Part shown: positions 43,403-53,148 of the stretch, one piece after another
How the letters are laid out: each line of letters opens with the position of its first letter
How positions within the stretch are numbered: the first letter of the stretch is position 1
Assembly (NCBI RefSeq): GCF_001509795.1
Contig: NZ_LLZN01000058.1
Span: forward strand, 1-64,000
Direction: 5' to 3'
From: Streptomyces sp. NRRL WC-3605
Lineage (GTDB): Bacteria > Actinomycetota > Actinomycetes > Streptomycetales > Streptomycetaceae
DNA length: 64,000 nt
Program-made: the position numbers and the translations under genes
The notes under the pieces: model-generated
Told to the model about the DNA's origin: nothing
What the model saw: only the letters and a program-made list of their open reading frames with translations
Databases searched by the model: none

Positions 43403-43428
43403 TATAGTCCAAAACTAGCGGTGCTAAT
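43403..43428. promoter_or_regulatory. promoter and operator upstream of thiolase
   Basis: A TATAGT -10-like element at 43403-43408 is followed at 43414-43428 by ACTAGCGGTGCTAAT, a palindrome with one mismatch (ATTAGC/GCTAAT arms). Position at the transcription start suits a TetR-type repressor. The -35 is weak. Confidence 0.5.
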
Positions 43429-43469
43429 TAACGGAGTGCCGATCCACCCGCCCGGTCAGGAGTCCAGTC

Positions 43470-44657
<1,188 letters not shown>

Positions 44658-44718
44658 CGCACCGGGCGGGCACCCGCCGGCGATCTCCCGGCAGACGAGA
44701 CGGGCCTACCAGGACCTG

Positions 44719-45519
44719 ATGTCCGCACATAACATCGGTCCCCGCATGGACACGATGACGCTGTGGCACATAACGGGCTGGGAGTTCGCCGCACTCGCCG
44801 GCGCGGCCCTCCTGGTCGGCTTCTCCAAGACCGCCGTGAGCGGCGCCAACACGGTCAGTCTGGCGGTCTTCGCCGCCGTACTGCCCGCACGCGCCTCCAC
44901 CGGCGTCCTGCTGCCGATCCTGATCGCCGGGGACGTGCTCGCCGTCCTCACCTACCGGCGGCACGCCCACTGGCCCACGCTCTGGCGTCTGTTCCCGGCG
45001 GTCGCGGCCGGCGTCGTCCTCGGCACACTGTTCCTCGTGTGGGCCGACGACGGCGTCGTCCGCACCTCGATCGGCGCGATCCTGCTGATGATGGCCGCCG
45101 TGACCGTGTGGCGCCGCCGTGCCGCCGGGCGGGAGGACGACCCCGACGCCGTCACCACCCGCTCCGGCCGGCTCAAGGCCCGCTCCTACGGGGTCCTCGG
45201 CGGCTTCACCACGATGGTCGCCAACGCGGGCGGCCCCGTGATGTCGATGTACCTGCTGTCGGCCGGCTTCCGCAAGCTCGGCTTCCTCGGCACCTCCGCC
45301 TTCTTCTTCCTCATCGTCAACACCTCCAAGGTCCCGTTCAGCGCCGGACTCGGCCTGATCGACCGCTCCTCGCTGCTGCTCGACGCCGCGCTGGTGCTGT
45401 TCGTCGTCCCCGGCGCGCTGCTCGGCACCTGGGCCGTCACACGGATCAACCAGCGGCTGTTCGAACAGCTGGTGATCGCGGCGACGGTCGTGGGCGGGCT
45501 CCAGCTGCTGCTGCGCTGA
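44719..45519 (+). CDS. TauE/SafE-family anion exporter
   Basis: A 266-aa membrane protein with about eight helices, with GAALLVGFSKTAVSGANTV and the repeated GVLGGFTTMVANAGGPVMSM motif of the TauE/SafE (sulfite/organosulfonate exporter) family. Substrate unknown. Start could be ATG 44719 or 44746; the former has an AGGA site. It follows thiolase by 61 bp on the same strand. Confidence 0.88.
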   Translation: MSAHNIGPRMDTMTLWHITGWEFAALAGAALLVGFSKTAVSGANTVSLAVFAAVLPARASTGVLLPILIAGDVLAVLTYRRHAHWPTLWRLFPAVAAGVVLGTLFLVWADDGVVRTSIGAILLMMAAVTVWRRRAAGREDDPDAVTTRSGRLKARSYGVLGGFTTMVANAGGPVMSMYLLSAGFRKLGFLGTSAFFFLIVNTSKVPFSAGLGLIDRSSLLLDAALVLFVVPGALLGTWAVTRINQRLFEQLVIAATVVGGLQLLLR

Positions 45520-45552
45520 CGCCCGCCCCCGGGTTCAGGCGGCTCGGGAGGC

Positions 45553-47019
45553 TCAAGGGGCGATCCCGACCCCCTCGACCCTGCTCCACGCCCGCTCCTG
45601 CGCCGCCGTCATCGCCGGCCACCGCAGACCGCCCGGACGCGGCTCCACCCGGGAGGCGTACGGCGCGGGACGGAACGCCGGATCGTAGAAGCAGCCCGTG
45701 CCGTACGTCCGGTCGAACTCCTCGCACGACGCCGCCAGGGACCGGGGCGTCGGCCTGCGCCCCGTGCGCACCCAGGCGTCCAGCGCCGTGACGGAGGTGG
45801 CGTACTCGGCGTCGCTCAGCGCGCTGTGCTCGTGTTCCCGTGTGAACGACTGCACCAGGAACCGGTCCCGTCCGGCGCCCCGGAGGGTGTCCCGGTAGGC
45901 CGCCTCGTGCTCGACGAACGCCGTGGGGTCGTCGATCGCGTGCAGCGTCAGCACCGGCACCCCGACCCGCCCCGTCAGATCGCTGTCGTACGACAGGTCG
46001 CGCACCGCCGTCGGGTCGGGGGAGAAGCGTTCGACGCCGGCGTTCAGCGCCGCGTCGTCGTGCGAACCGGAGTAGCGCACCCCCCGGTTCCCGAACGGGT
46101 TCCGGCCGCCGAGGCGTTCGTGCACGATGTCGCGGAACGTGAAGGTGGCGAACCGCAGATGGGACTCCAGCGTGCGCTCCGGGATGCCGGTGACCGCCAG
46201 GATGTCGTCGAGGTTGCGCTGCTGGAGGGCCGTGCGCTCGGCCGGCGCGGAGGCGTACCCGGTGCACTCCTGGAGCCGGGCGCGCAGCCCCGCCGACGTC
46301 ATGGTCGACCCGGCCCGCAGCCCCTGCCACAGCGGGTACTGCGGCTCGCTCGGGCGCGGGTGGTTGCCGCAGTAGTACTGATGGACGACGCGCAGGTCGA
46401 CCCGGTAGTCGTAGCCGCGCGACCCGCCGCCGAGCACCCCGTTGGTGAGCAGCGCCCCGTCGTACGCCCCGCCCCGGCGGCCGTACCTCTCCACGACCTT
46501 CGCGGCGACGTCGCCGCCCCACGACTGGCCGTGCACGAAGGTGCGCCGGGGTCTGCCGAACGCGCCGACGAACACCCGGCGCGCGCTCTCCGTGTCGGCG
46601 GCCGCCATCCGCGTCCCGTACCCGCCCCGCCGGTACGACGAGCCCGCCCAGGCGTACCCCTCCTTCACCATCACCGACCAGCGGCCCAGGTCGTCCAGAC
46701 TGCGCGCCGGGTCCGACTCGGCGCCGAGGTCGGGCCCGCCGTGCGCGTGCACCACCAGTGAACCGTTCCAGTCGGTGGGCACCGCGAGCGCGTAGTAGGC
46801 GCCGTTCGCGTCCTGGCCGGTGTAGCAGTCGGCCCGCCCGGCGAGTTCGTCCGGGCACGCGGCGCGTACCGGCCCGGCGGTCTCCCCGCGCGCCTGGGAG
46901 GCTCCCGCCAGCAGTCCGGCGGCGAGGGTCCCCGCCAGCACGGCGGCGAGCGTCGTGCGCCGGGCCGCCGCCACCGGGACCGATCTGCGGATCACTGCCT
47001 GGGTTCTCGTCCAGTCCAC
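45553..47019 (-). CDS. secreted alpha/beta hydrolase
   Basis: A 488-aa exported hydrolase. Signal peptide with a hydrophobic core (AAVLAGTLAAGLLAG) and an ARG-E-like site near residue 46. The catalytic triad is likely the Ser in HGQSWGGDV, Asp in TLHAIDDPTAF and His in REHEHSALSD. Three or more Cys pairs suggest disulfides, typical of secreted esterases/tannase-like or DUF6351-like enzymes. Substrate unknown. Confidence 0.82.
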   Translation of the reverse strand: MDWTRTQAVIRRSVPVAAARRTTLAAVLAGTLAAGLLAGASQARGETAGPVRAACPDELAGRADCYTGQDANGAYYALAVPTDWNGSLVVHAHGGPDLGAESDPARSLDDLGRWSVMVKEGYAWAGSSYRRGGYGTRMAAADTESARRVFVGAFGRPRRTFVHGQSWGGDVAAKVVERYGRRGGAYDGALLTNGVLGGGSRGYDYRVDLRVVHQYYCGNHPRPSEPQYPLWQGLRAGSTMTSAGLRARLQECTGYASAPAERTALQQRNLDDILAVTGIPERTLESHLRFATFTFRDIVHERLGGRNPFGNRGVRYSGSHDDAALNAGVERFSPDPTAVRDLSYDSDLTGRVGVPVLTLHAIDDPTAFVEHEAAYRDTLRGAGRDRFLVQSFTREHEHSALSDAEYATSVTALDAWVRTGRRPTPRSLAASCEEFDRTYGTGCFYDPAFRPAPYASRVEPRPGGLRWPAMTAAQERAWSRVEGVGIAP

Positions 47020-47183
47020 GACGCTGCTCCCTCGCCCTCGTCCACGACGCCTCGTCCAGGCGTGCGCGGCGATGCTAGGGAGCGGGCGGGCGCGCCCACC
47101 ACGGTCCGGCCGTTGTGTTCATAGTGTTCGTCCGGCGTCAGGGCGCCGACCGGCCCCGGCCGCCCACCTCGTACGCTCGCCCC

Positions 47184-47939
47184 ATGTCCCCCCGCCACAT
47201 CCTGGTCCTCGGCGGAACCACCGAGGCCCGCGAACTCGCCGCCGCCCTCGCGGCGCACCCCGGCGTGCGCGTGACCACCTCGCTCGCCGGACGTGTGTCC
47301 CGCCCCGGCGCGGTCGCGGGGGACGTACGCGTCGGGGGCTTCGGCGGCGCCGACGGCCTGGCCGCCTGGCTGCGCGCCGAACACGTCGACACCGTCGTCG
47401 ACGCCACCCACCCCTTCGCCGTGTCGATCACCGACAACGCGATGCGCGCCGCCCGCGCCACCGGAGTCCCGGCCGTGGTGCTGCGCCGCCCCGGCTGGCG
47501 CCCTGAGCCCGGCGACCGCTGGCACGAGGCCGCCTCGCTCGCCGGGGCCGCCGCGCTCCTGCCGGACCTCGGCCCCCGGGTGCTGCTGACCACCGGCCGC
47601 CTGGGCCTGGCCGCCTTCGCCCACCTGGACGGCCTGCGCTTCGTCGTCCGCTGCGTCGAACCGCCCGGGCCGCCCCTGCCCGCGCACACCGAAGTACTGC
47701 TGGCCCGCGGCCCGTTCACCGTGTCCGGCGAGACGGACCTGCTGCGCGACCACCGCGTCGACGTGCTCGTCACCAAGGACAGCGGTGGCTCGGCGACCGC
47801 GCCCAAACTCACGGCGGCCCGCCGGCTCGGCCTCCCCGTGGTGGTCGTACGCCGCCCCGTGCTCCCGGAGGGGGTGGAGGCTGTACCGGACGTGCGGGGA
47901 GTCCTGGAACGGCTCGGGCTGGGCGGCCGGACCGGGTGA
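47184..47939 (+). CDS. cobK: precorrin-6A reductase
   Basis: A 251-aa NADPH-dependent reductase of cobalamin biosynthesis that turns precorrin-6A into precorrin-6B. The N-terminal HILVLGGTTEARELAAALA, VDATHPFAVSITDNA and C-terminal LVTKDSGGSATAPKLTAARR are diagnostic. It is convergent with a lipoprotein gene (3 bp between stops). cobF is only 0.5 kb away on the other strand; the other cob genes are elsewhere. Confidence 0.93.
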   Translation: MSPRHILVLGGTTEARELAAALAAHPGVRVTTSLAGRVSRPGAVAGDVRVGGFGGADGLAAWLRAEHVDTVVDATHPFAVSITDNAMRAARATGVPAVVLRRPGWRPEPGDRWHEAASLAGAAALLPDLGPRVLLTTGRLGLAAFAHLDGLRFVVRCVEPPGPPLPAHTEVLLARGPFTVSGETDLLRDHRVDVLVTKDSGGSATAPKLTAARRLGLPVVVVRRPVLPEGVEAVPDVRGVLERLGLGGRTG

Positions 47940-47942
47940 CCG

Positions 47943-48350
47943 TCAGCGGGTCAGCGTCTCGAAACCGGCCGTGGCGCAGTACTCCACCGCCCGGCCCTCG
48001 GCGGCGCCGTCGCCGCGCAGCGCCGCGACGGTGACGTCGAGCATGGTCGCGCCGTCACCGGCCCCCTCGTACGAGGCGCTGGACAGCCGCCGCGCGGCGG
48101 TGACCACCGCATCCCCGGCCTCCTCGGCGGCGTCGGAGCCGGCTCCGTGCTCGGCGGAGTTCCTGACGCGCTGCCAGGCTCCCAGCTGCCGGCAGTAGTT
48201 CTCCTGCCACGCCCGGTCGAACTCGGACCCGCCGGTGTCGCCGGTGTCGCCGGAGTCGTCGGACGAGCAGCCGACCATCAGGACGGCGACCGCCACCACC
48301 CCCGCGATCCCTCCCGCGACCCGTCGCCCGCGCCCGCTGCCGTGCTCCAT
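47943..48350 (-). CDS. small lipoprotein
   Basis: A 135-aa lipoprotein: hydrophobic signal, lipobox LMVGC with Cys at about residue 28, SSDDSGDTGDTGG linker, then a helical domain of about 90 residues with two Cys (ENYCRQLG and VEYCATAG). No family recognised. It lies between cobK and cobF, 83 bp after cobF on the same strand. Confidence 0.8.
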   Translation of the reverse strand: MEHGSGRGRRVAGGIAGVVAVAVLMVGCSSDDSGDTGDTGGSEFDRAWQENYCRQLGAWQRVRNSAEHGAGSDAAEEAGDAVVTAARRLSSASYEGAGDGATMLDVTVAALRGDGAAEGRAVEYCATAGFETLTR

Positions 48351-48433
48351 GACCGTCCCCTCCCCGAGCCCCTCCCCGAACCGACGACGGGAGAGTATCG
48401 ATCATGGGACTGACCGCACACGCGCCGGGTGCT

Positions 48434-49207
48434 CTACCGCTCCCGCGGGTTCCTGCGCAGCAGATAGGTGTCCATGATCCAGCCCTTGCGCTCCCGGGCC
48501 TCCGCCCGCAGCCGCTCGATCTCGGGCGCGGCCTCGGCGATCGGGCCCGAGACCAGGATCTCGTCGGGCGTGCCCAGATAGGCGCCCCAGAAGATGTCGA
48601 TGTCCTCACCGGCGTACCGCCGGAAGCCCTGGTGCGCGTCGAGCATCACCACCACGTCGTCCACGCCCTGCGGGAACCCCTCGGCCAGCCGCCGCCCGGT
48701 GGTGATCTGCACCGGCCGCGCGACCCGGTTCAGGCCCGTGCGGTGCCGGGCGGCCAGCGAGGAGACACTGCTGATGCCGGGCACGACGTCGTACGCGAAG
48801 TCGACCGCCCCCGAGGCCAGCACCTCCTCCAGGATCGCGAGCGTGCTGTCGTACAGCGCGGGATCGCCCCACACCAGGAAGGCGCCCGTCTCGTCCTCGT
48901 CCAGCTCCTCGGCGATCAGCCGCGCGTAGATCCCGGCCCGCGCGCTGCGCCAGTCGCCGACCGCGGGGGAGTACGCGGCGCCGCCGGCCGAGCGGTCCCG
49001 CTCGGGGTCCCGCGCCTCGACGACCCGGTACGTTCCCTCCGGGACATGCGCGTCCAGCAGGTCCCTGCGCAGCCCCGTGAGGTCCGACTTCACCTCGCCC
49101 TTGTCGAGGATGAAGAACACGTCCGTGTCCCGCAGCGCCCTGACCGCCTGGAGCGTCAGCTGCTCGGGGTCACCCGCGCCGATGCCGATCACATGAATGG
49201 TTCGCAC
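48434..49207 (-). CDS. cobF: precorrin-6A synthase (deacetylating)
   Basis: A 257-aa SAM-dependent tetrapyrrole methylase-fold enzyme of the aerobic cobalamin route; it methylates C1 and releases acetate to give precorrin-6A, the substrate of CobK. Diagnostic are IHVIGIGAGDPEQLTLQAVR, FLVWGDPALYDSTLAIL and DVVPGISSVSSLAARH. GTG at 49207 is chosen; ATG at 49225 would add six residues. A 44-bp tandem repeat lies just upstream. Confidence 0.94.
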   Translation of the reverse strand: MRTIHVIGIGAGDPEQLTLQAVRALRDTDVFFILDKGEVKSDLTGLRRDLLDAHVPEGTYRVVEARDPERDRSAGGAAYSPAVGDWRSARAGIYARLIAEELDEDETGAFLVWGDPALYDSTLAILEEVLASGAVDFAYDVVPGISSVSSLAARHRTGLNRVARPVQITTGRRLAEGFPQGVDDVVVMLDAHQGFRRYAGEDIDIFWGAYLGTPDEILVSGPIAEAAPEIERLRAEARERKGWIMDTYLLRRNPRER

Positions 49208-49232
49208 GCCCCGAGTCTGCCGCACACCGCCG

Positions 49233-49374
49233 GCAGCCCCGACACCGCGTCCGGCCCGCCCTTCACGCCGCTCCCCGCAGCCCCGGCACCGCGTCCGGCC
49301 CGCCCTTCACGCCGCTCCCCGCAGCCCCGGCACCGCGTCCGGTCCGCACCTCACGCCGCTCCCCGCAGCCTCGG
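49233..49374. repeat. 44-bp tandem repeat, about 3.2 copies
   Basis: Units begin at 49233, 49277 and 49321, with a partial fourth at 49365, each starting GCAGCCCCG. Copies 1 and 2 differ by one base; copy 3 by a few. The array lies between the cobF start and the 3' end of the DUF309 gene, whose stop codon falls inside copy 3. It may affect cobF expression or simply be slippage-prone DNA. Confidence 0.85.
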
Positions 49375-49875
49375 CGCCCGCTCCCGCGCGTCCACGGGGC
49401 GGCCGTCCCGCTCCACGTCGTCCGCGAGCTCCCGCGCCCACACCGCGAGGGCCGCCGGGTCCAGTCCGTGCGTCCGCTCCATCCTGGCGCGCGCCGCCCA
49501 CTCCTCCACGGCCCCGGCCCCGCGCCGCAGCAGCCGCGCCCCGCCGGTCACGTTTCCGCGGGCCGCGTGCGTGAGCCCCACGGCGAGCTGCGCCAGCCCC
49601 CGCCACAGAGCCCGCTCGTCCTCGGGCCCCGACTTCCAGGCGTCCTCGAACACCTCGTGCGCGTGGAACGGCTTCCCCGCGTCCAGCAGCTCCTGCGCCT
49701 CGGCGACCGTCTCCGCGGGCGTGCGCACGACCCCCTCCGGCTGCCGGGCCACCCCGTCGGCGCCGTACGGCAGCGGCCGCCCCAGCCCGTCCCGGGGCCG
49801 TGCGTTCCGTGCCCGGCCCTCGGCGTCCCGGTCCCGCGCCGCTGCCTGTCCTCGTTCCGGTGATGTGCTGCCCAT
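49351..49875 (-). CDS. DUF309 family protein
   Basis: A 174-aa protein with the DUF309 signature FHAHEVFEDAWKSGPEDERA followed by WRGLAQLAVGLTHAARGN, a helical domain of unknown function. The N-terminal 60 residues are Arg/Gly-rich and disordered. ATG at 49875 is chosen; the frame continues upstream into the tRNA region and is not coding there. The stop lies in a 44-bp tandem repeat. Confidence 0.85.
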   Translation of the reverse strand: MGSTSPERGQAAARDRDAEGRARNARPRDGLGRPLPYGADGVARQPEGVVRTPAETVAEAQELLDAGKPFHAHEVFEDAWKSGPEDERALWRGLAQLAVGLTHAARGNVTGGARLLRRGAGAVEEWAARARMERTHGLDPAALAVWARELADDVERDGRPVDARERAPRLRGAA

Positions 49876-49988
49876 GCGCCCGATTGTCCCTCCCCGCCCG
49901 TCCGACACGGGCGCCCGCTTCGGCGCGGGGGACCCCGTGGGGTAAAGTGCTGTCCGCCCGAGCGCGCGGTGCTCCGCGCGGCAGGCAC

Positions 49989-50062
<74 letters not shown>

Positions 50063-50079
50063 CTCGTGAGAGTCGCAGA

Positions 50080-50117
50080 CAAAGGCCGGTTTCGGACTCG
50101 TCCGGAAGCGGCCTTTG
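50080..50117 (+). terminator. terminator after tRNA-Pro copy 2
   Basis: An 18-bp stem with two mismatches (begins CAAAGGCCG, closes with its complement) lies 18 bp after the tRNA. Its sequence is unrelated to the terminator of copy 1. Confidence 0.7.
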
Positions 50118-50178
50118 ATCATTCCTGGGGGGACACCATGTCCGGGCAGCCGGAGCGGACGCCGGCGAGCCGCCGGTC

Positions 50179-51483
50179 ATGATCGCAAGACTTCTCGCGG
50201 TGCTGCCCGACCTGGCTCCCTGGCGTTCCTCCCGGGACTTCCGCCTGCTGTGGGTGCAGGGGCTGGTCACCTACCTCGGCAGCGTCATGGCGCTGATCGC
50301 GCTGCCGCTGCAGATCAAGGAACTGACCGGCTCACCGCTCGCGGTCGGCGCGATGGGCGCCGTCGAACTCGTTCCCCTGGTCGTGTTCGGCCTGTACGGC
50401 GGGGCGCTCGCGGACGCCGTGGACCGCCGCAAGGTCATCGTGCTGACCGAGGCGGGGCTGGGCCTGCTCGCCGTCGTACTGCTGGCCAACGCGCTGCTGC
50501 CGCACCCCATGCTGTGGCCGCTGTACCTGGTGGCCGCCGGAGTCGCGGCACTCGCCGGACTCCAGCGCCCCGCGCTCGACTCGCTGCTGGCCAGGATCGT
50601 CCCGCACGACCAGCTCGCCGCCGCGGCCGCGCTGAACGCCCTGCGCTGGCAGGCCGGCGCGATCGCCGGACCCGCCCTGGCCGGCCTGGTGGTGGCCTAC
50701 GCGGGCAACGTCCCGGCCTACGCGACCACGGTCGGCTGCTTCCTGCTCTCCGTGCTGATGTGCCGGCTGCTCTCACCGGTGCCGCCCGCCGAGCACGCGG
50801 CGAGGCCGTCGCTGCGCGGCATCGCCGAAGGGGCGCGGTACGCGTGGTCCCGGCCGGTCCTGCTGGGCACCTACACGGTGGACCTGGCCGCGATGGTCTT
50901 CGCCTTCCCCAACACGATCTTCCCCTTCCTCGCGGACGAGCTCGACGCCGAGTGGGCGCTGGGCCTGATGTACTCCGCGGGCGCCGTCGGGTCGCTGCTG
51001 CTCAGCCTGACCAGCGGCTGGGTCTCCCGCAGCTCCCGGCACGGCCTGCTGGTGGTGTTCGGCGCCGCCGGCTGGGGGCTGGCCATGACGGCGGCCGGCT
51101 GGACGTCGAACGTGTGGCTGGTTCTGGTGTTCCTGGCCCTCGCGGGAGCGGGCGACATGCTCAGCGGCCTGGGCCGCTCGACCATCTGGAACCAGACCAT
51201 CCCCGACCGGCTGCGCGGCCGGCTCGCCGGGATCGAGGTCCTCTCGTACAGCGTCGGCCCCCAGCTGGGCCAGGTGCGCGCGGGCGCGATGGCCGGCTGG
51301 ACCGGTGCCCGTCCGGCGATCTGGGGCGGCGGGCTCGCCTGCGTCGCCGCCGTGGGCCTGCTCGCCGCCGCACTGCCGGGCCTGACGCGCTACGACGCCC
51401 GGACCGACCCGGACGCCCGCCGCCGGGCCGCCGGAGCCGCCGGCACCGAACCGGGCCCGGAGGACGTGGACCTCGTCGGGTGA
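50179..51483 (+). CDS. MFS transporter
   Basis: A 434-aa major-facilitator protein with about 12 helices (MFS_3/enterobactin-exporter-like; LYGGALADAVDRRKVIVLTE in loop 2-3). ATG at 50179. It starts a plus-strand run with a NUDIX gene 71 bp later. Substrate unknown; not closely similar to the MFS at 29460 beyond the family. Confidence 0.9.
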   Translation: MIARLLAVLPDLAPWRSSRDFRLLWVQGLVTYLGSVMALIALPLQIKELTGSPLAVGAMGAVELVPLVVFGLYGGALADAVDRRKVIVLTEAGLGLLAVVLLANALLPHPMLWPLYLVAAGVAALAGLQRPALDSLLARIVPHDQLAAAAALNALRWQAGAIAGPALAGLVVAYAGNVPAYATTVGCFLLSVLMCRLLSPVPPAEHAARPSLRGIAEGARYAWSRPVLLGTYTVDLAAMVFAFPNTIFPFLADELDAEWALGLMYSAGAVGSLLLSLTSGWVSRSSRHGLLVVFGAAGWGLAMTAAGWTSNVWLVLVFLALAGAGDMLSGLGRSTIWNQTIPDRLRGRLAGIEVLSYSVGPQLGQVRAGAMAGWTGARPAIWGGGLACVAAVGLLAAALPGLTRYDARTDPDARRRAAGAAGTEPGPEDVDLVG

Positions 51484-51554
51484 CCCGCGCGGGCCCGGCC
51501 GGGATGGTGGAATCGCCCCATGACCAACTCGCTCAGCCACCCGGCCGGTGCCCG

Positions 51555-52217
51555 ATGACCGCCGGCATCGACACCCCCGACCGCCGCGGCCGCACCGGGC
51601 TCGACCGGGCCGGCCGGGACCTCACCGGCAACCCCCGGGTCCGGGTCCGCGACGTGCAGCTGCTGTCCAGCCACTGGTACGTCGAACGCACCACCACCTT
51701 CGACTTCCGGCACGCCGACGGCACCTGGAGCACCCAGCAGCGCGAGACCCACGACCGGGGCAACGGGGCCACCATGCTGCTGTACGACACCGGGCGCGAG
51801 ACCGTCCTGCTCACCCGCCAGTTCCGCTTCCCCGTCTACGTCAACGGGCACCCCGACGGCATGCTGGTCGAGACCCCGGGCGGACTGCTCGACGAGGACG
51901 ACGAGCACCCGGAGATCGCCGTGCGCCGCGAGGTGGTCGAGGAGACCGGGCACACCATCGGCGCGGTCCAGCACGTCTTCGACGTCTACATGAGCCCCGG
52001 CTCGGTCACCGAACGCGTCAGCTTCTACGCCGCCGAGTACGGGCCGTCGACCCGCACCCACGAGGGCGGGGGACTGGAGGAGGAGGGCGAGGACATCGAG
52101 ATCGTCGAACTGCCCTTCCGCCGGGCCCTGAAGATGATCCGCACCGGGGAGATCGCCGACGCCAAGACGATCATGCTGCTGCAATGGGCGGCGCTGGAGG
52201 GGCCGTTCGCGAAGTGA
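51555..52217 (+). CDS. NUDIX hydrolase (NudK/ADP-ribose pyrophosphatase-like)
   Basis: A 220-aa Nudix enzyme. The Nudix helix core is REVVEETG after VETPGGLLDEDDEHPE; upstream LLSSHWYVERTTTFDF and VLLTRQFRFPVYVNGHPDG match GDP-mannose/ADP-sugar pyrophosphatases. Spacing in the box is slightly longer than the Gx5Ex7 norm. ATG at 51555 is chosen on homology. A strong hairpin follows. Confidence 0.9.
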   Translation: MTAGIDTPDRRGRTGLDRAGRDLTGNPRVRVRDVQLLSSHWYVERTTTFDFRHADGTWSTQQRETHDRGNGATMLLYDTGRETVLLTRQFRFPVYVNGHPDGMLVETPGGLLDEDDEHPEIAVRREVVEETGHTIGAVQHVFDVYMSPGSVTERVSFYAAEYGPSTRTHEGGGLEEEGEDIEIVELPFRRALKMIRTGEIADAKTIMLLQWAALEGPFAK

Positions 52218-52232
52218 CCCTCCGGCCGCGCG

Positions 52233-52264
52233 CCCGGCCCGCCCTGCTGACCGGGCGGGCCGGG
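52233..52264 (+). terminator. hairpin terminator after NUDIX gene
   Basis: A perfect 12-bp stem (CCCGGCCCGCCC and GGGCGGGCCGGG) with an 8-nt loop, 16 bp after the stop. Confidence 0.75.
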
Positions 52265-52299
52265 AGTACGCTCCGAAGAGGAGCCGAAGGAGAGTGGGC

Positions 52300-53115
52300 A
52301 TGCCTCTGTTCCCGACCGAGCGGTCCGTGCGGACGACCCCGGAGGGCCTCCTGTGGGAGCCGAGCGAGCGCTGGGTCCGCGGCCTCAAGGCCGACGTCAC
52401 GGTCGTCGACAGCAGGCACCCGGTCCTCGTCTGGGAACCCGATGTCCCCGTCCCCTGCTATTCCTTCCCGCGCGAGGAGGTCCGCACGGACCTCCTGCGC
52501 CCCGCGAGCGCCCCCACACCGGGCCGGCACACGGGATCGCAGGTCTTCTACGACCTCCTGGCCGGCGGTGACGTCCTGGAGAACGCGGCCTGGACGTTCC
52601 CGGCCGCCGACCTCGCGGGGCACATCTCCTTCGAGTGGTTCCGGCGCCGGGGCACCGGACTCGACCACTGGTTCGAGGAGGAGGAAGAGATCTTCATCCA
52701 CCCGCGCGACCCGCACAAACGCGTCGACGCCCTGCCCAGCGGCCGCCACGTCCGCGTCGAGATCGAGGGGACCGTCGTCGCCGACAGCCGGCGCCCCGTG
52801 CTGCTCTTCGAGACCGGGCTGCCCACCCGCTACTACCTGCCCCGCGAGGACGTCCGCCTGGACCTCTTCGAGCCCACCGACCACAGCACGGGATGCCCGT
52901 ACAAGGGCACGGCCCGGTACTGGACCTGGCACGGCGAGGGCGAGGTCCCCGCGAACGTCCTCTGGAGCTACGACGCGCCACTGGCGGCCGTGGCCCCCGT
53001 GAAGGGACTGCTCGCGTTCTACAACGAGGCCGTCGACATCACCCTGGACGGCGAACGCCTCCAGCGGCCCGAGACGCCGTTCAGCGACACGCTGCGCCCG
53101 TCCCGGCGCCCGTAG
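52300..53115 (+). CDS. tandem DUF427 protein
   Basis: A 271-aa protein made of two DUF427 domains: residues about 30-125 (ADVTVVDSRHPVLVWEPDVP, ending SFEWF) and 145-250 (GTVVADSRRPVLLFETGLPT, ending GLLAFYNEAVDI). DUF427 folds bind small ligands, but no function is established. ATG at 52300 follows AAGGAGAG; GTG at 52294 is possible. It is 33 bp upstream of a kinase gene. Confidence 0.87.
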   Translation: MPLFPTERSVRTTPEGLLWEPSERWVRGLKADVTVVDSRHPVLVWEPDVPVPCYSFPREEVRTDLLRPASAPTPGRHTGSQVFYDLLAGGDVLENAAWTFPAADLAGHISFEWFRRRGTGLDHWFEEEEEIFIHPRDPHKRVDALPSGRHVRVEIEGTVVADSRRPVLLFETGLPTRYYLPREDVRLDLFEPTDHSTGCPYKGTARYWTWHGEGEVPANVLWSYDAPLAAVAPVKGLLAFYNEAVDITLDGERLQRPETPFSDTLRPSRRP

Positions 53116-53148
53116 GAGAGGCCCGCCGACCGGCCGGAAGGGGGCCGG

